This document shows positions 50,055-59,276 of a DNA stretch of 64,000 nt, one piece after another; the stretch's first letter is position 1; each line of letters begins with the position of its first letter. The stretch spans positions 282,116-346,115 of the forward strand of contig NZ_LN679998.1 of the NCBI RefSeq assembly GCF_000953675.1, read 5' to 3'. The notes below the pieces were generated by a model, which worked only from the letters and a program-made list of their open reading frames with translations, searched no databases and was not told the DNA's origin. The DNA comes from Paraclostridium sordellii. Its GTDB lineage: Bacteria; Bacillota; Clostridia; Peptostreptococcales; Peptostreptococcaceae. The position numbers and the translations under genes were made by a program.

Positions 50055-51413
50055 ATGGAAAGTTCAGTAAAAACTAAAAAGAAATATCCTTTAGGCTTTT
50101 ATGTTTGTTCTTTATCTTTTACATTTGAGCGTATGGCGTTTTATTCTTCAAAATGGTTAATAGCAATATTCATAGCTGCATCAGTGGCAAAAGGTGGACT
50201 TGGATTAACTCCTGCTGATGGGGCTAAAATGACAGCTAACTTAGTTGCATTTACTTACTTAACTCCGATACTTGGAGGTTTTATTGCAGATAAATGGATA
50301 AATCCTAGATTATGCGTACCTTTAGGTTCGATACTTATGGGACTTGGGTATATGTGTGGATGGCAAGCATCAGTTCAATCATCATTTACATATGTGTGGT
50401 TAATGATACTTCTTGTATCAATAGGTACAGGATTATTTAAAGGAAATTTATCAGGTATAAATGGTAGATTATTTGATAATAAAGAAGATCTTGATGGAGC
50501 ATTCTCTATTCAATATTCATTTGTTAATATAGGTTCATTTATAGGAACAACTTTTGTATCTTTCATAGCTTACTCTACAATAGGATTTGGTGGGACATTC
50601 TTGGTATGTGCAGCGCTATTATTCTTAGATGCAATTTGGTTTGTAGTTGGAGGTAAGCTAACTTTTGGTGAAGTTGGTAAAAAACCTTTTAAAGTTGATG
50701 AAGTTACAGAAACATCTGGAAAGAAAGTTGAAAAGGTTGAAGATGATCCTTTAACTAAAAAAGAAAAATTAAGAGTTGGAGCAATTTTACTAGTTACATT
50801 GTTCTCTATAGTATTCTGGGTAGTTTGGTACTTAACTAGTATGCCAATATTATATCATTGGGGACCAGATTTTGATTATGCTAACAAAGCAAACTGGATG
50901 ATAGGAAACTTTACAGTACCATCTTCATGGTTTGATTCTTTAAATGCTTTATGTTGTATAGTTCTTGGACCTATATTAGCAAGGGTTTGGGCTAAAAAGG
51001 CAAAATCTAAAAAAGGTGATTTAAGTATGTTCAAGAAAACTGCATTAGGGATGTTATTCTTAGGAGTGGCATTTGGAGTAATGGCATTAGCTGAAGTAGT
51101 AAGAGGCGATGGTCAAGCTAACCTAATGTGGATAGTAATGGTTGGGGTACTAATGTCACTTGGTGAAATGGTGTTCTCACCACTTGGAAACTCATTTATA
51201 AGTAAGTTCTCCCCTGCAAAACTATTAGGATTAATGATGGGTATATGGCCAGTTGCAGTATTTATAGCTGGTAAAGCTTATGGATACTTATATGAGTATT
51301 TATCAAAATTCTCATTTGCACCAGCATATGCATTAGTAGGAGTAATAGTACTGGTATGTGGTATACTGCTTTGGAGTCTGGATAAGAAATTAAATAAACT
51401 TGTAGAAGATTAA
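50055..51413 (+). CDS. Proton-coupled oligopeptide transporter (POT/PTR family)
   Basis: Protein of 452 aa after TTGGAGGG. The N-terminal ERMAFY (E-x-x-x-x-Y-type POT signature) lies in FTFERMAFYSSKWLIAIFIA; then LGGFIADKW, GTGLFKGNLSGINGRLFDNK and FSIQYSFVNIGSFIG. About 12-14 helices with a charged loop (220-245). It imports di- and tripeptides with protons. It stands alone behind a long structured leader. The family motif E-x-x-E-R is reduced to FERM, which is seen in several clostridial members. Confidence 0.85.
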   Translation: MESSVKTKKKYPLGFYVCSLSFTFERMAFYSSKWLIAIFIAASVAKGGLGLTPADGAKMTANLVAFTYLTPILGGFIADKWINPRLCVPLGSILMGLGYMCGWQASVQSSFTYVWLMILLVSIGTGLFKGNLSGINGRLFDNKEDLDGAFSIQYSFVNIGSFIGTTFVSFIAYSTIGFGGTFLVCAALLFLDAIWFVVGGKLTFGEVGKKPFKVDEVTETSGKKVEKVEDDPLTKKEKLRVGAILLVTLFSIVFWVVWYLTSMPILYHWGPDFDYANKANWMIGNFTVPSSWFDSLNALCCIVLGPILARVWAKKAKSKKGDLSMFKKTALGMLFLGVAFGVMALAEVVRGDGQANLMWIVMVGVLMSLGEMVFSPLGNSFISKFSPAKLLGLMMGIWPVAVFIAGKAYGYLYEYLSKFSFAPAYALVGVIVLVCGILLWSLDKKLNKLVED

Positions 51414-51422
51414 TATAAATGA

Positions 51423-51457
51423 AAAGGTATTTACTTTAATAGTAAATGCCTTTTTTA
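51423..51457 (+). terminator. Terminator after the peptide transporter
   Basis: AAAAGGTATTTACT / AGTAAATGCCTTTTTT stem with one G-T pair. Confidence 0.8.
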
Positions 51458-51570
51458 CTTATAAAAATAAGCTAAGTATTGTTTTTTAATAAAGGAATTT
51501 AATATAAAATAAATATATAAGTAAGTTTAATGTTAAGATATAGAAATTTATAACATAAGGGGATGAATAC

Positions 51571-52320
51571 ATGATAAAGGTAATTTTAAGTGGCTTGGGA
51601 AATACAGGTATAGAAATTTTAAAATGCATAAAAGAAACTGAAGGGGTAGATTTGTCATGTGTAGTATCAGAATTTGATTTAAAGGATGAGTCTTTCAAAG
51701 TTTATAAAAAATTTAAATATATAAAAGAAAAAGCAGATGTTATAATAGATTTTTCAAAACCATCTAGAATAGATGAAATATTAGACTATGCTATAAATAA
51801 TGAGGTTCCTATAGTAATAGGAACAACAGGATATACAGAAGAACAAAATAAAAAAATTTTAAAAGCTTCTAAATTAATCCCAGTTTTTAAATCTTCAAAT
51901 ACATCAATTGGTATAACTGTTATGCTTAGATTAATAAATATAGCAACTAAATTATTAGATGAATTTGATATAGAGATTATAGAAAAACACCATAATAGAA
52001 AAACTGATTGTCCATGTGGAACTGCTTATATGACGGCGGATGTTATAAAAGAATTAAGGTATGAACTGGAAAATATCTATGGTAGAAAAGGTAGAGATTG
52101 TTCTAGACAAAAAAATGAACTTGGAATTCATACTATAAGAGGTGGAACTATAATAGGAGAAAATGATGTTATTTTTTCAGGAGAAGATGAAGTTTTAGAA
52201 ATAAAACATAGGGCAAGTTCTAATATTATTTTTGCTAAAGGAGCTGTAATGGCTTGTAAGTATTTAATTGATAAACAACCAGGATACTATGACATGAATG
52301 ATGTTTTAACAATAGAATAG
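51571..52320 (+). CDS. dapB: 4-hydroxy-tetrahydrodipicolinate reductase
   Basis: Protein of 249 aa after AAGGGGATG. N-terminal Rossmann fold (VILSGLGNTGIEI), VIIDFSKP, VIGTTGYTEEQ, SSNTSIGITVML, the catalytic EKHHNRKTD and the C-terminal HTIRGGTIIGENDV and HRASS. The usual catalytic-loop D-A-P-S-G-T-A reads D-C-P-C-G-T-A here, a two-cysteine change. It reduces HTPA in lysine and diaminopimelate synthesis. It is a single gene away from other dap genes, so it may be a second copy. Confidence 0.9.
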   Translation: MIKVILSGLGNTGIEILKCIKETEGVDLSCVVSEFDLKDESFKVYKKFKYIKEKADVIIDFSKPSRIDEILDYAINNEVPIVIGTTGYTEEQNKKILKASKLIPVFKSSNTSIGITVMLRLINIATKLLDEFDIEIIEKHHNRKTDCPCGTAYMTADVIKELRYELENIYGRKGRDCSRQKNELGIHTIRGGTIIGENDVIFSGEDEVLEIKHRASSNIIFAKGAVMACKYLIDKQPGYYDMNDVLTIE

Positions 52321-52432
52321 TAAAATAACAACTTATAAAAAACAAATATTATAGATTGTATAAGATGCTAAAAATGAATAAAAGCATGTCTAACTAATGA
52401 TATAAAAAAATTAAAGTTATAATATAAAAATA

Positions 52433-52467
52433 AAGAGGTATACTCAATATATTGAGTATACTTTTTT
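52433..52467 (+). terminator. Terminator after dapB
   Basis: GTATACTCAATA / TATTGAGTATAC perfect stem and T-run. Confidence 0.8.
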
Positions 52468-52558
52468 ATTGTAAATATATTAAAAATATAATACTCTACG
52501 GTTCGTTTATTGTATGAAATATAAAATTAGTTTAAATTAATATAAAGAGGTGATGCCA

Positions 52559-53143
52559 ATGGATTGTAAAAAGATTGGTAACTTGATATACCAACTGAGA
52601 AAAGAAAAAAATATGACACAAAAACAAATTGCTGATGAAATGAATATAAGCGATAAAGCAATAAGCAAATGGGAGAGAGGTCAAGGCTGTCCTGATGTAT
52701 CATTACTTCCGGAGTTAGCTTATATATTAGGTACAAGTGTTGATGAAATTTTATCAGGTGAAATAAATTTAAACGAATCAGTAGGAGGAAATATGAACAA
52801 ATTAAAATTTTATGTATGTCCACAGTGCAATAACTTAATGACAGCTACAGGAGATGCAACTATATCTTGCTGTGGAAAGAAGATAGAACCATTAAATGCT
52901 AAAAAATCAGAAGATGAACATACTCTTAACGTAGAACCAGTAGAAGATGAGCTATTTATAACTTCTAAACATGATATGAAAAAAGAACATTATATATCAT
53001 TTTTAGCTTATGTAAGAGGAGATAGAGTGATTATCGTGAAACAATATCCAGAGTGGAATTTAGAATTTAGATTAAGAAAAAGAGGTCATGGAAGACTATA
53101 TTTCTACTGTACAAATGATGGATTATTCTATCAAACTATATAA
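52559..53143 (+). CDS. HTH regulator fused to a desulfoferrodoxin-like domain
   Basis: Protein of 194 aa; ATG 52559 is correctly spaced from AGAGGTG (ATG 52553 overlaps it). Residues 5-65 are an XRE helix-turn-helix (LIYQLRKEKNMTQKQIADEM, SDKAISKWERG). Residues 78-105 hold a C-x-x-C ... C-C site (YVCPQCNNLM, SCCGKKIE), like the desulforedoxin rubredoxin-type iron site. The rest resembles the superoxide-reductase-like beta domain (SKHDMKKEHYISFLAYVRGD, YFYCTNDGLFYQ). It may sense iron, oxygen or redox state through the Cys4 site. Its ABC-transporter neighbour is a possible target. Confidence 0.75.
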   Translation: MDCKKIGNLIYQLRKEKNMTQKQIADEMNISDKAISKWERGQGCPDVSLLPELAYILGTSVDEILSGEINLNESVGGNMNKLKFYVCPQCNNLMTATGDATISCCGKKIEPLNAKKSEDEHTLNVEPVEDELFITSKHDMKKEHYISFLAYVRGDRVIIVKQYPEWNLEFRLRKRGHGRLYFYCTNDGLFYQTI

Positions 53144-53174
53144 AATATCCCTATTTTAATAGGGATATTTTTTT
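53143..53174 (+). terminator. Terminator after HTH fusion gene
   Basis: AAATATCCCTAT / ATAGGGATATTT perfect stem and seven T, starting at the stop codon. Confidence 0.8.
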
Positions 53175-53283
53175 ATTATTTCCTAGATTACAAATTTGTA
53201 AGTCTATTGATATGTAAATCGATATTAAAAAATTAAAAGTCCATATATACTAAATAACTGTAAAGAACAAGGAGGTAGTAAAT

Positions 53284-54048
53284 ATGGCAAAAATACTTGA
53301 AGTTAAAAATTTAAAAAAATCATATGGGGATCAAAAAAATACTCAAACAATATTAAATGGAATAGATTTAGAAATAAACAAAGGAGAATTCGTTGGAGTA
53401 ATGGGTCCATCCGGAGCTGGTAAAAGTACACTTTTAAACATAGTTTCTACTATAGATACACCCTCAAGTGGGGAAATTAAAATTGAGGGTAAAAATACAA
53501 CTAATTTAGATAATAAACAAATTGCTAAATTTAGAAGAACAAGCTTAGGTTTTATATTCCAAGATTTTAATTTATTAGATACTTTATCTGTAAAAGATAA
53601 TATTGCACTTCCGCTAGCTCTTGCTCGTGCAAATATGAATGAAATCAATACAAAGGTAAATTCGATAGCTACGACATTAGGGATACAAGATCTACTTAAT
53701 AAATATCCGTATGAAATATCAGGAGGGCAAAAGCAAAGAACTGCTTGTGCTAGGGCTATAATAACAAATCCATCGCTAATATTAGCAGATGAACCAACAG
53801 GAGCACTTGATTCAAAATCATCTACAGATCTTTTAAATGCTATGACTAGGTTAAATGAGGAACAAGATGCAACTATAATGATGGTTACACATGATGCATT
53901 TGCAGCTAGTTATTGCAAAAGAGTTCTATTTATAAAAGATGGAATAATATTTAAAGAAATTATGAGAAAAGGATCTAGAAAAGAATTTTTAAACAAAATA
54001 CTAGATGCTTTATCTTTGATAGGTGGTGGAGATAATGGTCTTATTTAA
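53284..54048 (+). CDS. BceA-type ABC transporter ATP-binding protein
   Basis: Protein of 254 aa after AAGGAGGT. Walker A GPSGAGKST, Q-loop FIFQDFNLLD, signature ISGGQKQR, Walker B LILADEP and H-loop MVTHD. The N-terminus ILEVKNLKKSYG and the FQDFNLLDTLSVKDNI stretch match the MacB/LolD-BceA branch. It overlaps the permease gene by 14 bases. In Bacillus, such ABC pairs give bacitracin or lantibiotic resistance with a linked two-component system; none is seen here. Confidence 0.93.
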   Translation: MAKILEVKNLKKSYGDQKNTQTILNGIDLEINKGEFVGVMGPSGAGKSTLLNIVSTIDTPSSGEIKIEGKNTTNLDNKQIAKFRRTSLGFIFQDFNLLDTLSVKDNIALPLALARANMNEINTKVNSIATTLGIQDLLNKYPYEISGGQKQRTACARAIITNPSLILADEPTGALDSKSSTDLLNAMTRLNEEQDATIMMVTHDAFAASYCKRVLFIKDGIIFKEIMRKGSRKEFLNKILDALSLIGGGDNGLI

Positions 54049-55954
54049 TATAGCTAAAAAGAATATAGAGAAAAATTTAAAAGGATACTTCTTATACTTT
54101 TTTTCAATAGTATTTACGGTAGGTATATATTATGCATTTAAAAACTTACAATATAACCCAAGTATAGATAGTGCATTATCAGCTAGTAGCAAAGCATCTA
54201 CTGCATTTAATTCAGCATCATTTATAATTGCTTTATTTTCAGTATTATTTATATGGTACTCAAATAGTTTCTTCATAAAGAAGAGGAAAAAAGAAATCGG
54301 ATTATATGCACTTTTAGGAATTGAAAATAAAGAAATAGGGCTATTATTATTCTTTGAAACATTAATAATAGGAACTGCTGCACTAGTTATAGGTATAATA
54401 TCTGGAATCATATTTTCAAAGCTTATGCTAATGATACTTCTGAAGCTTATTGGTTTAAATTTAACTATAGCATTTACTATATCATTCAAAGGAATATTTG
54501 ATACATTTATACTTTTTATGATTATATTTTTGGTTATTGCTTGCCAGAGTAATAGGATTATATATAAATTTAAGCTTATAGAATTATTTAAGGCTTCAAG
54601 TGTATCCGAAAAAGTAAGTAAAGGTTCTAAATTAAAAGCAACAATGTCTATAATTCTGATAGGATTTGGATATATAAATTATCTTTTTGTTTTAAAAGGT
54701 ATGGATTTAATTATTGCATCTATGGTTACATTAGTAACTGTAGTTATAGGTACATTTTTATTCTTTGGATCATTTATGTACTTTTTTATAAAGAAAAAGA
54801 AGAATAAAGAGAGAATTTATTATAAAGGTTTAAATATGATAGCTATATCTCAATTATTATATAGAATAAAAAGTAATGCAAGAATGCTATCTATAATATC
54901 AATATTGAGTGCTACAACTTTAACGGCAATAGGTGTATCTATTTCAACATATTTTATGAGCTCTCAAAGTGTAGATAAATCTGCTCCATTTTCATACACT
55001 TTAAAAATGGATAATAAAAATTATATAAGAGAATTTGAAGAAAAACTAGGTAAATCTACAAATCATAAATTAATTGATAAAGCTGAATTTACCTATATAA
55101 CAAAAGAATCTAGTGATAAAAATGATTTTGGATACTTTGATGAGTATGAGGTTATATCAATATCTAATTTAAATAAGTTATTAAATTTAAAAGGTAAAAA
55201 CACAGTAGAAAAAATAGGTGATAATGAGTTTATTCATATATATCCTAAAGAAAATGATTTTTATCATATAGAATCAGTAGCTATAAAAAATAATGACAAT
55301 ATTATGAACTTGAAACTTAAATATGATTTGGATGAAAAATTATATAACTCAATGGAACCTCAAAATACTATAGTTGTATCAGATGGAATGTTTAAAGAGT
55401 TAGAATCAAACAATAAATTAAATAATTACTATATATACAATATTTCTAATCAAAAAGATGGAGAAAAATTTAATAGAATAGTTTCTGATTTAACTGAAAA
55501 ATATGCAGTTGGAGATTATAAAAAATCAGTAGATAGCTTAGTAGATTCTTACTATATTACATTTAAAGATGCATTTACAACAGCAGGGATAATGGTATTT
55601 ATAGGAGTTTTCGTAGGATTAGTATTTTTAGTGTGTACTGGTAGTGTTATATTCTTTAAATTACTATCAGAAGCACATGACGAAGCACCTAGATATAATA
55701 TATTGGAAAAAGTAGGAGTAGATAACGGTGATATAAAGTTAACTGTGTATAAGCAAGTTGGAGTGAATTTCTTTGTGCCTTTACTAGTGGGAAGTATTCA
55801 TAGTATTATTGCAAATTATGTTGTTTGTAATATGTTAGGTCAAAATATTGCAATGGTAATGGGATGGACGCTTATACCATATTCAATAATTTATATAATT
55901 TACTATATAATTACATCAAAATTTTATTTTGATATAGTTACTAAAAATAATTAG
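54035..55954 (+). CDS. BceB-type FtsX-like ABC permease
   Basis: Protein of 639 aa; ATG 54035 follows GGTGGTGGAG. Ten hydrophobic segments and a long extracellular domain of about 210 residues between helices 7 and 8 (residues about 320-525), the BceB/VraG hallmark. FtsX-like regions flank it (IKKRKKEIGLYALLGIENKE, and EAPRYNILEKVGVDNGDIKL near the end). Likely senses or removes cell-wall-active peptide antibiotics with the upstream ATPase. The neighbouring HTH fusion protein may replace the usual two-component control. Confidence 0.88.
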   Translation: MVLFNIAKKNIEKNLKGYFLYFFSIVFTVGIYYAFKNLQYNPSIDSALSASSKASTAFNSASFIIALFSVLFIWYSNSFFIKKRKKEIGLYALLGIENKEIGLLLFFETLIIGTAALVIGIISGIIFSKLMLMILLKLIGLNLTIAFTISFKGIFDTFILFMIIFLVIACQSNRIIYKFKLIELFKASSVSEKVSKGSKLKATMSIILIGFGYINYLFVLKGMDLIIASMVTLVTVVIGTFLFFGSFMYFFIKKKKNKERIYYKGLNMIAISQLLYRIKSNARMLSIISILSATTLTAIGVSISTYFMSSQSVDKSAPFSYTLKMDNKNYIREFEEKLGKSTNHKLIDKAEFTYITKESSDKNDFGYFDEYEVISISNLNKLLNLKGKNTVEKIGDNEFIHIYPKENDFYHIESVAIKNNDNIMNLKLKYDLDEKLYNSMEPQNTIVVSDGMFKELESNNKLNNYYIYNISNQKDGEKFNRIVSDLTEKYAVGDYKKSVDSLVDSYYITFKDAFTTAGIMVFIGVFVGLVFLVCTGSVIFFKLLSEAHDEAPRYNILEKVGVDNGDIKLTVYKQVGVNFFVPLLVGSIHSIIANYVVCNMLGQNIAMVMGWTLIPYSIIYIIYYIITSKFYFDIVTKNN

Positions 55955-55965
55955 AGGAGAAAAAT

Positions 55966-56469
55966 ATGAAAAAAATAATATATATTACTATAGGAATTAT
56001 TATATTACTGGTTGGTGGTGCATTTTTTACTGCTAGAACATTAATATATCCTGTTAAATATACATTAGATATAAAAAGTATTGCAAAGGAATATAATTTA
56101 GATCCGTATTTATTAGCATCACTTGGACATTTTGAATCTAGATTTGATGATAAAAAGTATGAAAAGAACTCAAACAATGGAATTTTTAGACTTAGTGATC
56201 AATCTGCTATTAAATTAGCAAAGGAATTAAATATTAATAATTTTAAGCCTGAAAATCTTGTTGATGAAAAAACTAGTTTAAAGTTAGGTGCATATTATAT
56301 ATCTAAGTATAATAATAAAGATCTAGATAAGACAATACAGGAATGGAATGTAAAAAATGGTGAGGATGATAAATTTGATAGAAGAGAATATGCTCATAAA
56401 TATTATCTTCCTAAAATAGAGCAAAATATGAAGATATTTAAAATATTATATCCAGAATTAAACATGTAA
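55966..56469 (+). CDS. Membrane-anchored lytic-transglycosylase-like protein
   Basis: Protein of 167 aa starting 12 bases after the permease, behind AGAGGAG. One N-terminal anchor helix (3-25), then a goose-lysozyme-like SLT domain: DPYLLASLGHFESRFD with the probable catalytic Glu near residue 57, NNGIFRLSDQSAIKLAKELN, KTSLKLGAYYISKYN, QEWNVKNGEDD. The usual GLMQ after the catalytic Glu is NGIF here. It would cut peptidoglycan outside the membrane. Co-transcription with a BceAB-type pair suggests a wall-stress role. A terminator follows. Confidence 0.75.
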   Translation: MKKIIYITIGIIILLVGGAFFTARTLIYPVKYTLDIKSIAKEYNLDPYLLASLGHFESRFDDKKYEKNSNNGIFRLSDQSAIKLAKELNINNFKPENLVDEKTSLKLGAYYISKYNNKDLDKTIQEWNVKNGEDDKFDRREYAHKYYLPKIEQNMKIFKILYPELNM

Positions 56470-56476
56470 ATAGATT

Positions 56477-56513
56477 AAAAATAGCCATATCAATATTGAT
56501 ATGGCTATTTTAA
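56477..56513 (+). terminator. Terminator after BceAB/SLT unit
   Basis: AAAATAGCCATATCAAT / ATTGATATGGCTATTTT perfect palindrome with T tail. Confidence 0.85.
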
Positions 56514-56649
56514 TTTATTAGAAAATTTAAATAGATTTTTATTTATTTAAAATTTATGGATAGAGTAATTGTAAATAGAATTTAAGGGTATATTAACTAC
56601 ATAAAATAAAAATTAAAAAAATTCAAATAAATATTATATAGGAGATAAA

Positions 56650-58122
56650 ATGAATACAAGAGAAAATATTAAAAGAATGGGATGGAATCTAGATAATAGC
56701 TATGAGCTATTGCCAAGCATATTTTATAGCAAAATAAATTTAAATCCAGTTACTTCGCCTAAACTAGTTATTTTAAATGAACCTTTAGCAAATTCCTTAG
56801 GGTTAAATATAGATGAGCTTAAAAGCTACGAAGGAATTCAAATACTTTCAGGAAATGAAGCTATAGACAAGGGTTCATATATTGCTCAAGCTTATGCAGG
56901 ACATCAATTTGGGCATTTTACAATGTTAGGAGATGGAAGAGCTTTATTAATTGGAGAACAAATAACTCCATCAGGAGAAAGATATGATATTCAACTTAAA
57001 GGGTCTGGAAAAACACCGTATTCTAGAGGTGGAGATGGAAGAGCTGTACTTGGACCTATGATTAGAGAATATATAATAAGTGAAGCCATGTATGGATTGA
57101 AAATACCGACAACAAGAAGTCTTGCAGTTGTAAAAACGGAAGAAGATATTTTTAGACATAAGATTCAAAAAGGAGCAGTCTTAACTCGTATAGCATCAAG
57201 CCATATTAGATTTGGAACATTCCAATATGCATCTCAGTTTGGAGGAGAAAAAGCATTAAAAGAGCTTGCTGAGTATACAATAAAAAGACATTATCCAAAT
57301 ATAGAAGATGATGAAAATAAATATTTAAATTTACTTAATGAAGTGATTAAATACCATGCATATCTTGTTGCTAAATGGCAATCTGTTGGGTTTATACATG
57401 GAGTTATGAATACAGATAACATGACTATTAGTGGTGAAACTATTGATTATGGGCCTTGTGCTTTTATGGATGAGTATAATGAAAATACAGTGTTTAGCTC
57501 AATTGATACTCAAGGTAGATACTCATATAAAAATCAACCAATTATGGCAGAATGGAATTTATGTAGATTTGCTGAAACACTATTACCTTTAATAAATGAG
57601 AATCAAGATGAAGCTATAAAAATAGCTCAAGATGCTATATCCAATTTTACTGAATTATACTATTTAAATTGGATGTCTAATATGAGAGCAAAACTTGGCT
57701 TGTTTAATGAGGAAGCACAAGATAAAGCTATAATAGAAGATTTACTTAACATGATGGAAAAATATAAGGAAGACTTTACAAATACTTTTAGAAATTTAAC
57801 CCTTAATGAATTTGATGATAAAGAAATGTATAAAAGTGAAGAATTTAAAAATTGGTATAAGTTATGGAAAGAAAGACTTAATAGACAAAATCAATCAAGT
57901 GATTTAATACATGAATTAATGAAATCATCTAATCCAGCTGTAATTCCAAGAAATCATAGAGTTGAAGAAGCAATAGATGCAGCTGATAGAGGTGATTTTG
58001 ATAAAATGAAAAAGCTTATTGAAGTTTTATCAAAACCATATGAATACTCAAAAGAACAAGAGGAGTATTCTAAGTTACCAAAGCCGTCAAGTTGTCCTTA
58101 TAGAACTTACTGTGGAACTTAA
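56650..58122 (+). CDS. selO: Protein adenylyltransferase SelO
   Basis: Protein of 490 aa after TAGGAGAT. SelO/YdiU landmarks: [58 protein letters not shown] and [11 protein letters not shown]. The fold is an inverted pseudokinase that attaches AMP to Ser/Thr/Tyr of target proteins. A Cys stands third from the end (Y-C-G-T), where eukaryotic SelO has selenocysteine; in E. coli SelO a C-terminal Cys and the Cys of DYGPC form a redox switch, and both are present here. Single gene with its own terminator. Confidence 0.95.
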   Translation: MNTRENIKRMGWNLDNSYELLPSIFYSKINLNPVTSPKLVILNEPLANSLGLNIDELKSYEGIQILSGNEAIDKGSYIAQAYAGHQFGHFTMLGDGRALLIGEQITPSGERYDIQLKGSGKTPYSRGGDGRAVLGPMIREYIISEAMYGLKIPTTRSLAVVKTEEDIFRHKIQKGAVLTRIASSHIRFGTFQYASQFGGEKALKELAEYTIKRHYPNIEDDENKYLNLLNEVIKYHAYLVAKWQSVGFIHGVMNTDNMTISGETIDYGPCAFMDEYNENTVFSSIDTQGRYSYKNQPIMAEWNLCRFAETLLPLINENQDEAIKIAQDAISNFTELYYLNWMSNMRAKLGLFNEEAQDKAIIEDLLNMMEKYKEDFTNTFRNLTLNEFDDKEMYKSEEFKNWYKLWKERLNRQNQSSDLIHELMKSSNPAVIPRNHRVEEAIDAADRGDFDKMKKLIEVLSKPYEYSKEQEEYSKLPKPSSCPYRTYCGT

Positions 58123-58226
58123 AGTTTTACTGTTTAAAAAATTTGAGAAAAAATATTAACAAATAAAATTAATATTTATAATCTAAAGTCATGAAGAACT
58201 TTTAAGTTTAGAATTGATTTAAATAA

Positions 58227-58264
58227 AAAAGAGGGTATAGTGAAATAATATGCCCTCTTTTTTA
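58227..58264. terminator. Bidirectional terminator between selO and patatin gene
   Basis: AAAAGAGGGTATA / TATGCCCTCTTTT stem with one G-T pair, T-runs on both strands, between convergent genes. Confidence 0.85.
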
Positions 58265-58270
58265 GTATAC

Positions 58271-59134
58271 CTAAATTTGGGAATGTGAAGGGTTTATAAA
58301 ATTTAATATATCACTGTATAATTCTTTTGCGTCGTTGTAACCTTCATTGTATAAAGCCGTAAGCTTATCAATATTTTTCTCAACCTGACTAACTTTAACT
58401 GGATTTTTAGGTCTTATAACAAGAACATCTCCTTTAGCCTCAAGAGTGCTTACTAATTCAAGACTTTTATTGTAGTTTATATGTCTATTTTCAATGGCTT
58501 TTACAAGTTTAGGATATTTTTTATATTTTCTTTTTACTATAGATGTAAATTTTTGTTTACTTTTTTTATAAGTCTTATCTCTAGTTAGAACTACTATATT
58601 TTTTTTATAGCCTTGATTCAATGCATACTCTATTGGAATTGAATCAGCAACTCCACCATCTACTAATTTATAGCCATCAATTTCAACTATATTTGCAAAC
58701 ATTGGAATGGAACAAGATGCCTGCATATATGTTATTTCTTTTTTCAAATCTGTCAATTCAAAATACTCAGGATTTCCTGTTTCGCAGTTTGTAGTAACCA
58801 CTACAAACTTAGAGTTAGATTTATTAAAGGCTTCATGATCATATATATTTAGTTTATTGGGTATAGTGTCAAACATAAACTCCATACCAAATATAGACCC
58901 TGTTTTAATTAAGTTTCTAAGACTTATATAGTTTTTATCATTTATATAGTCAATAGTAGCATGAAAGGCTCTTTTATATTGTTTTGATAAATAAGATGAA
59001 GCGTGACAACTTCCAGCAGAAACACCAATTGCTATATCTACTTCTATATCTTTTTCTATAAAGAAATCCAACACACCAGCAGTATATATGCCTCTCATAC
59101 CGCCACCTTCTAATATTAATCCTATTTTATTCAT
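58271..59134 (-). CDS. Patatin-like phospholipase
   Basis: Protein of 287 aa, AAAGGAT upstream. Oxyanion-hole LILEGGGMRGIYTAG, nucleophile elbow GVSAGS (Ser near 42), and the catalytic Asp in VDGGVADSIP (near 160) complete the Ser-Asp dyad. It is of the YjjU / RssA type that keeps to the cytoplasm; no signal peptide. It would hydrolyse lipid esters, possibly in membrane turnover. Confidence 0.92.
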   Translation of the reverse strand: MNKIGLILEGGGMRGIYTAGVLDFFIEKDIEVDIAIGVSAGSCHASSYLSKQYKRAFHATIDYINDKNYISLRNLIKTGSIFGMEFMFDTIPNKLNIYDHEAFNKSNSKFVVVTTNCETGNPEYFELTDLKKEITYMQASCSIPMFANIVEIDGYKLVDGGVADSIPIEYALNQGYKKNIVVLTRDKTYKKSKQKFTSIVKRKYKKYPKLVKAIENRHINYNKSLELVSTLEAKGDVLVIRPKNPVKVSQVEKNIDKLTALYNEGYNDAKELYSDILNFINPSHSQI

Positions 59135-59276
59135 ATCTATCCTTTCTTTCGTTAATTTTTATATATTAATAGTTATAGTTTTATAACTATTATATTTCAA
59201 AGATTTAATGATGTCTAGAGATTAACATCTGTACCGTATAAATACTATGAATATATATAATATGAGGAGTAGAAAA

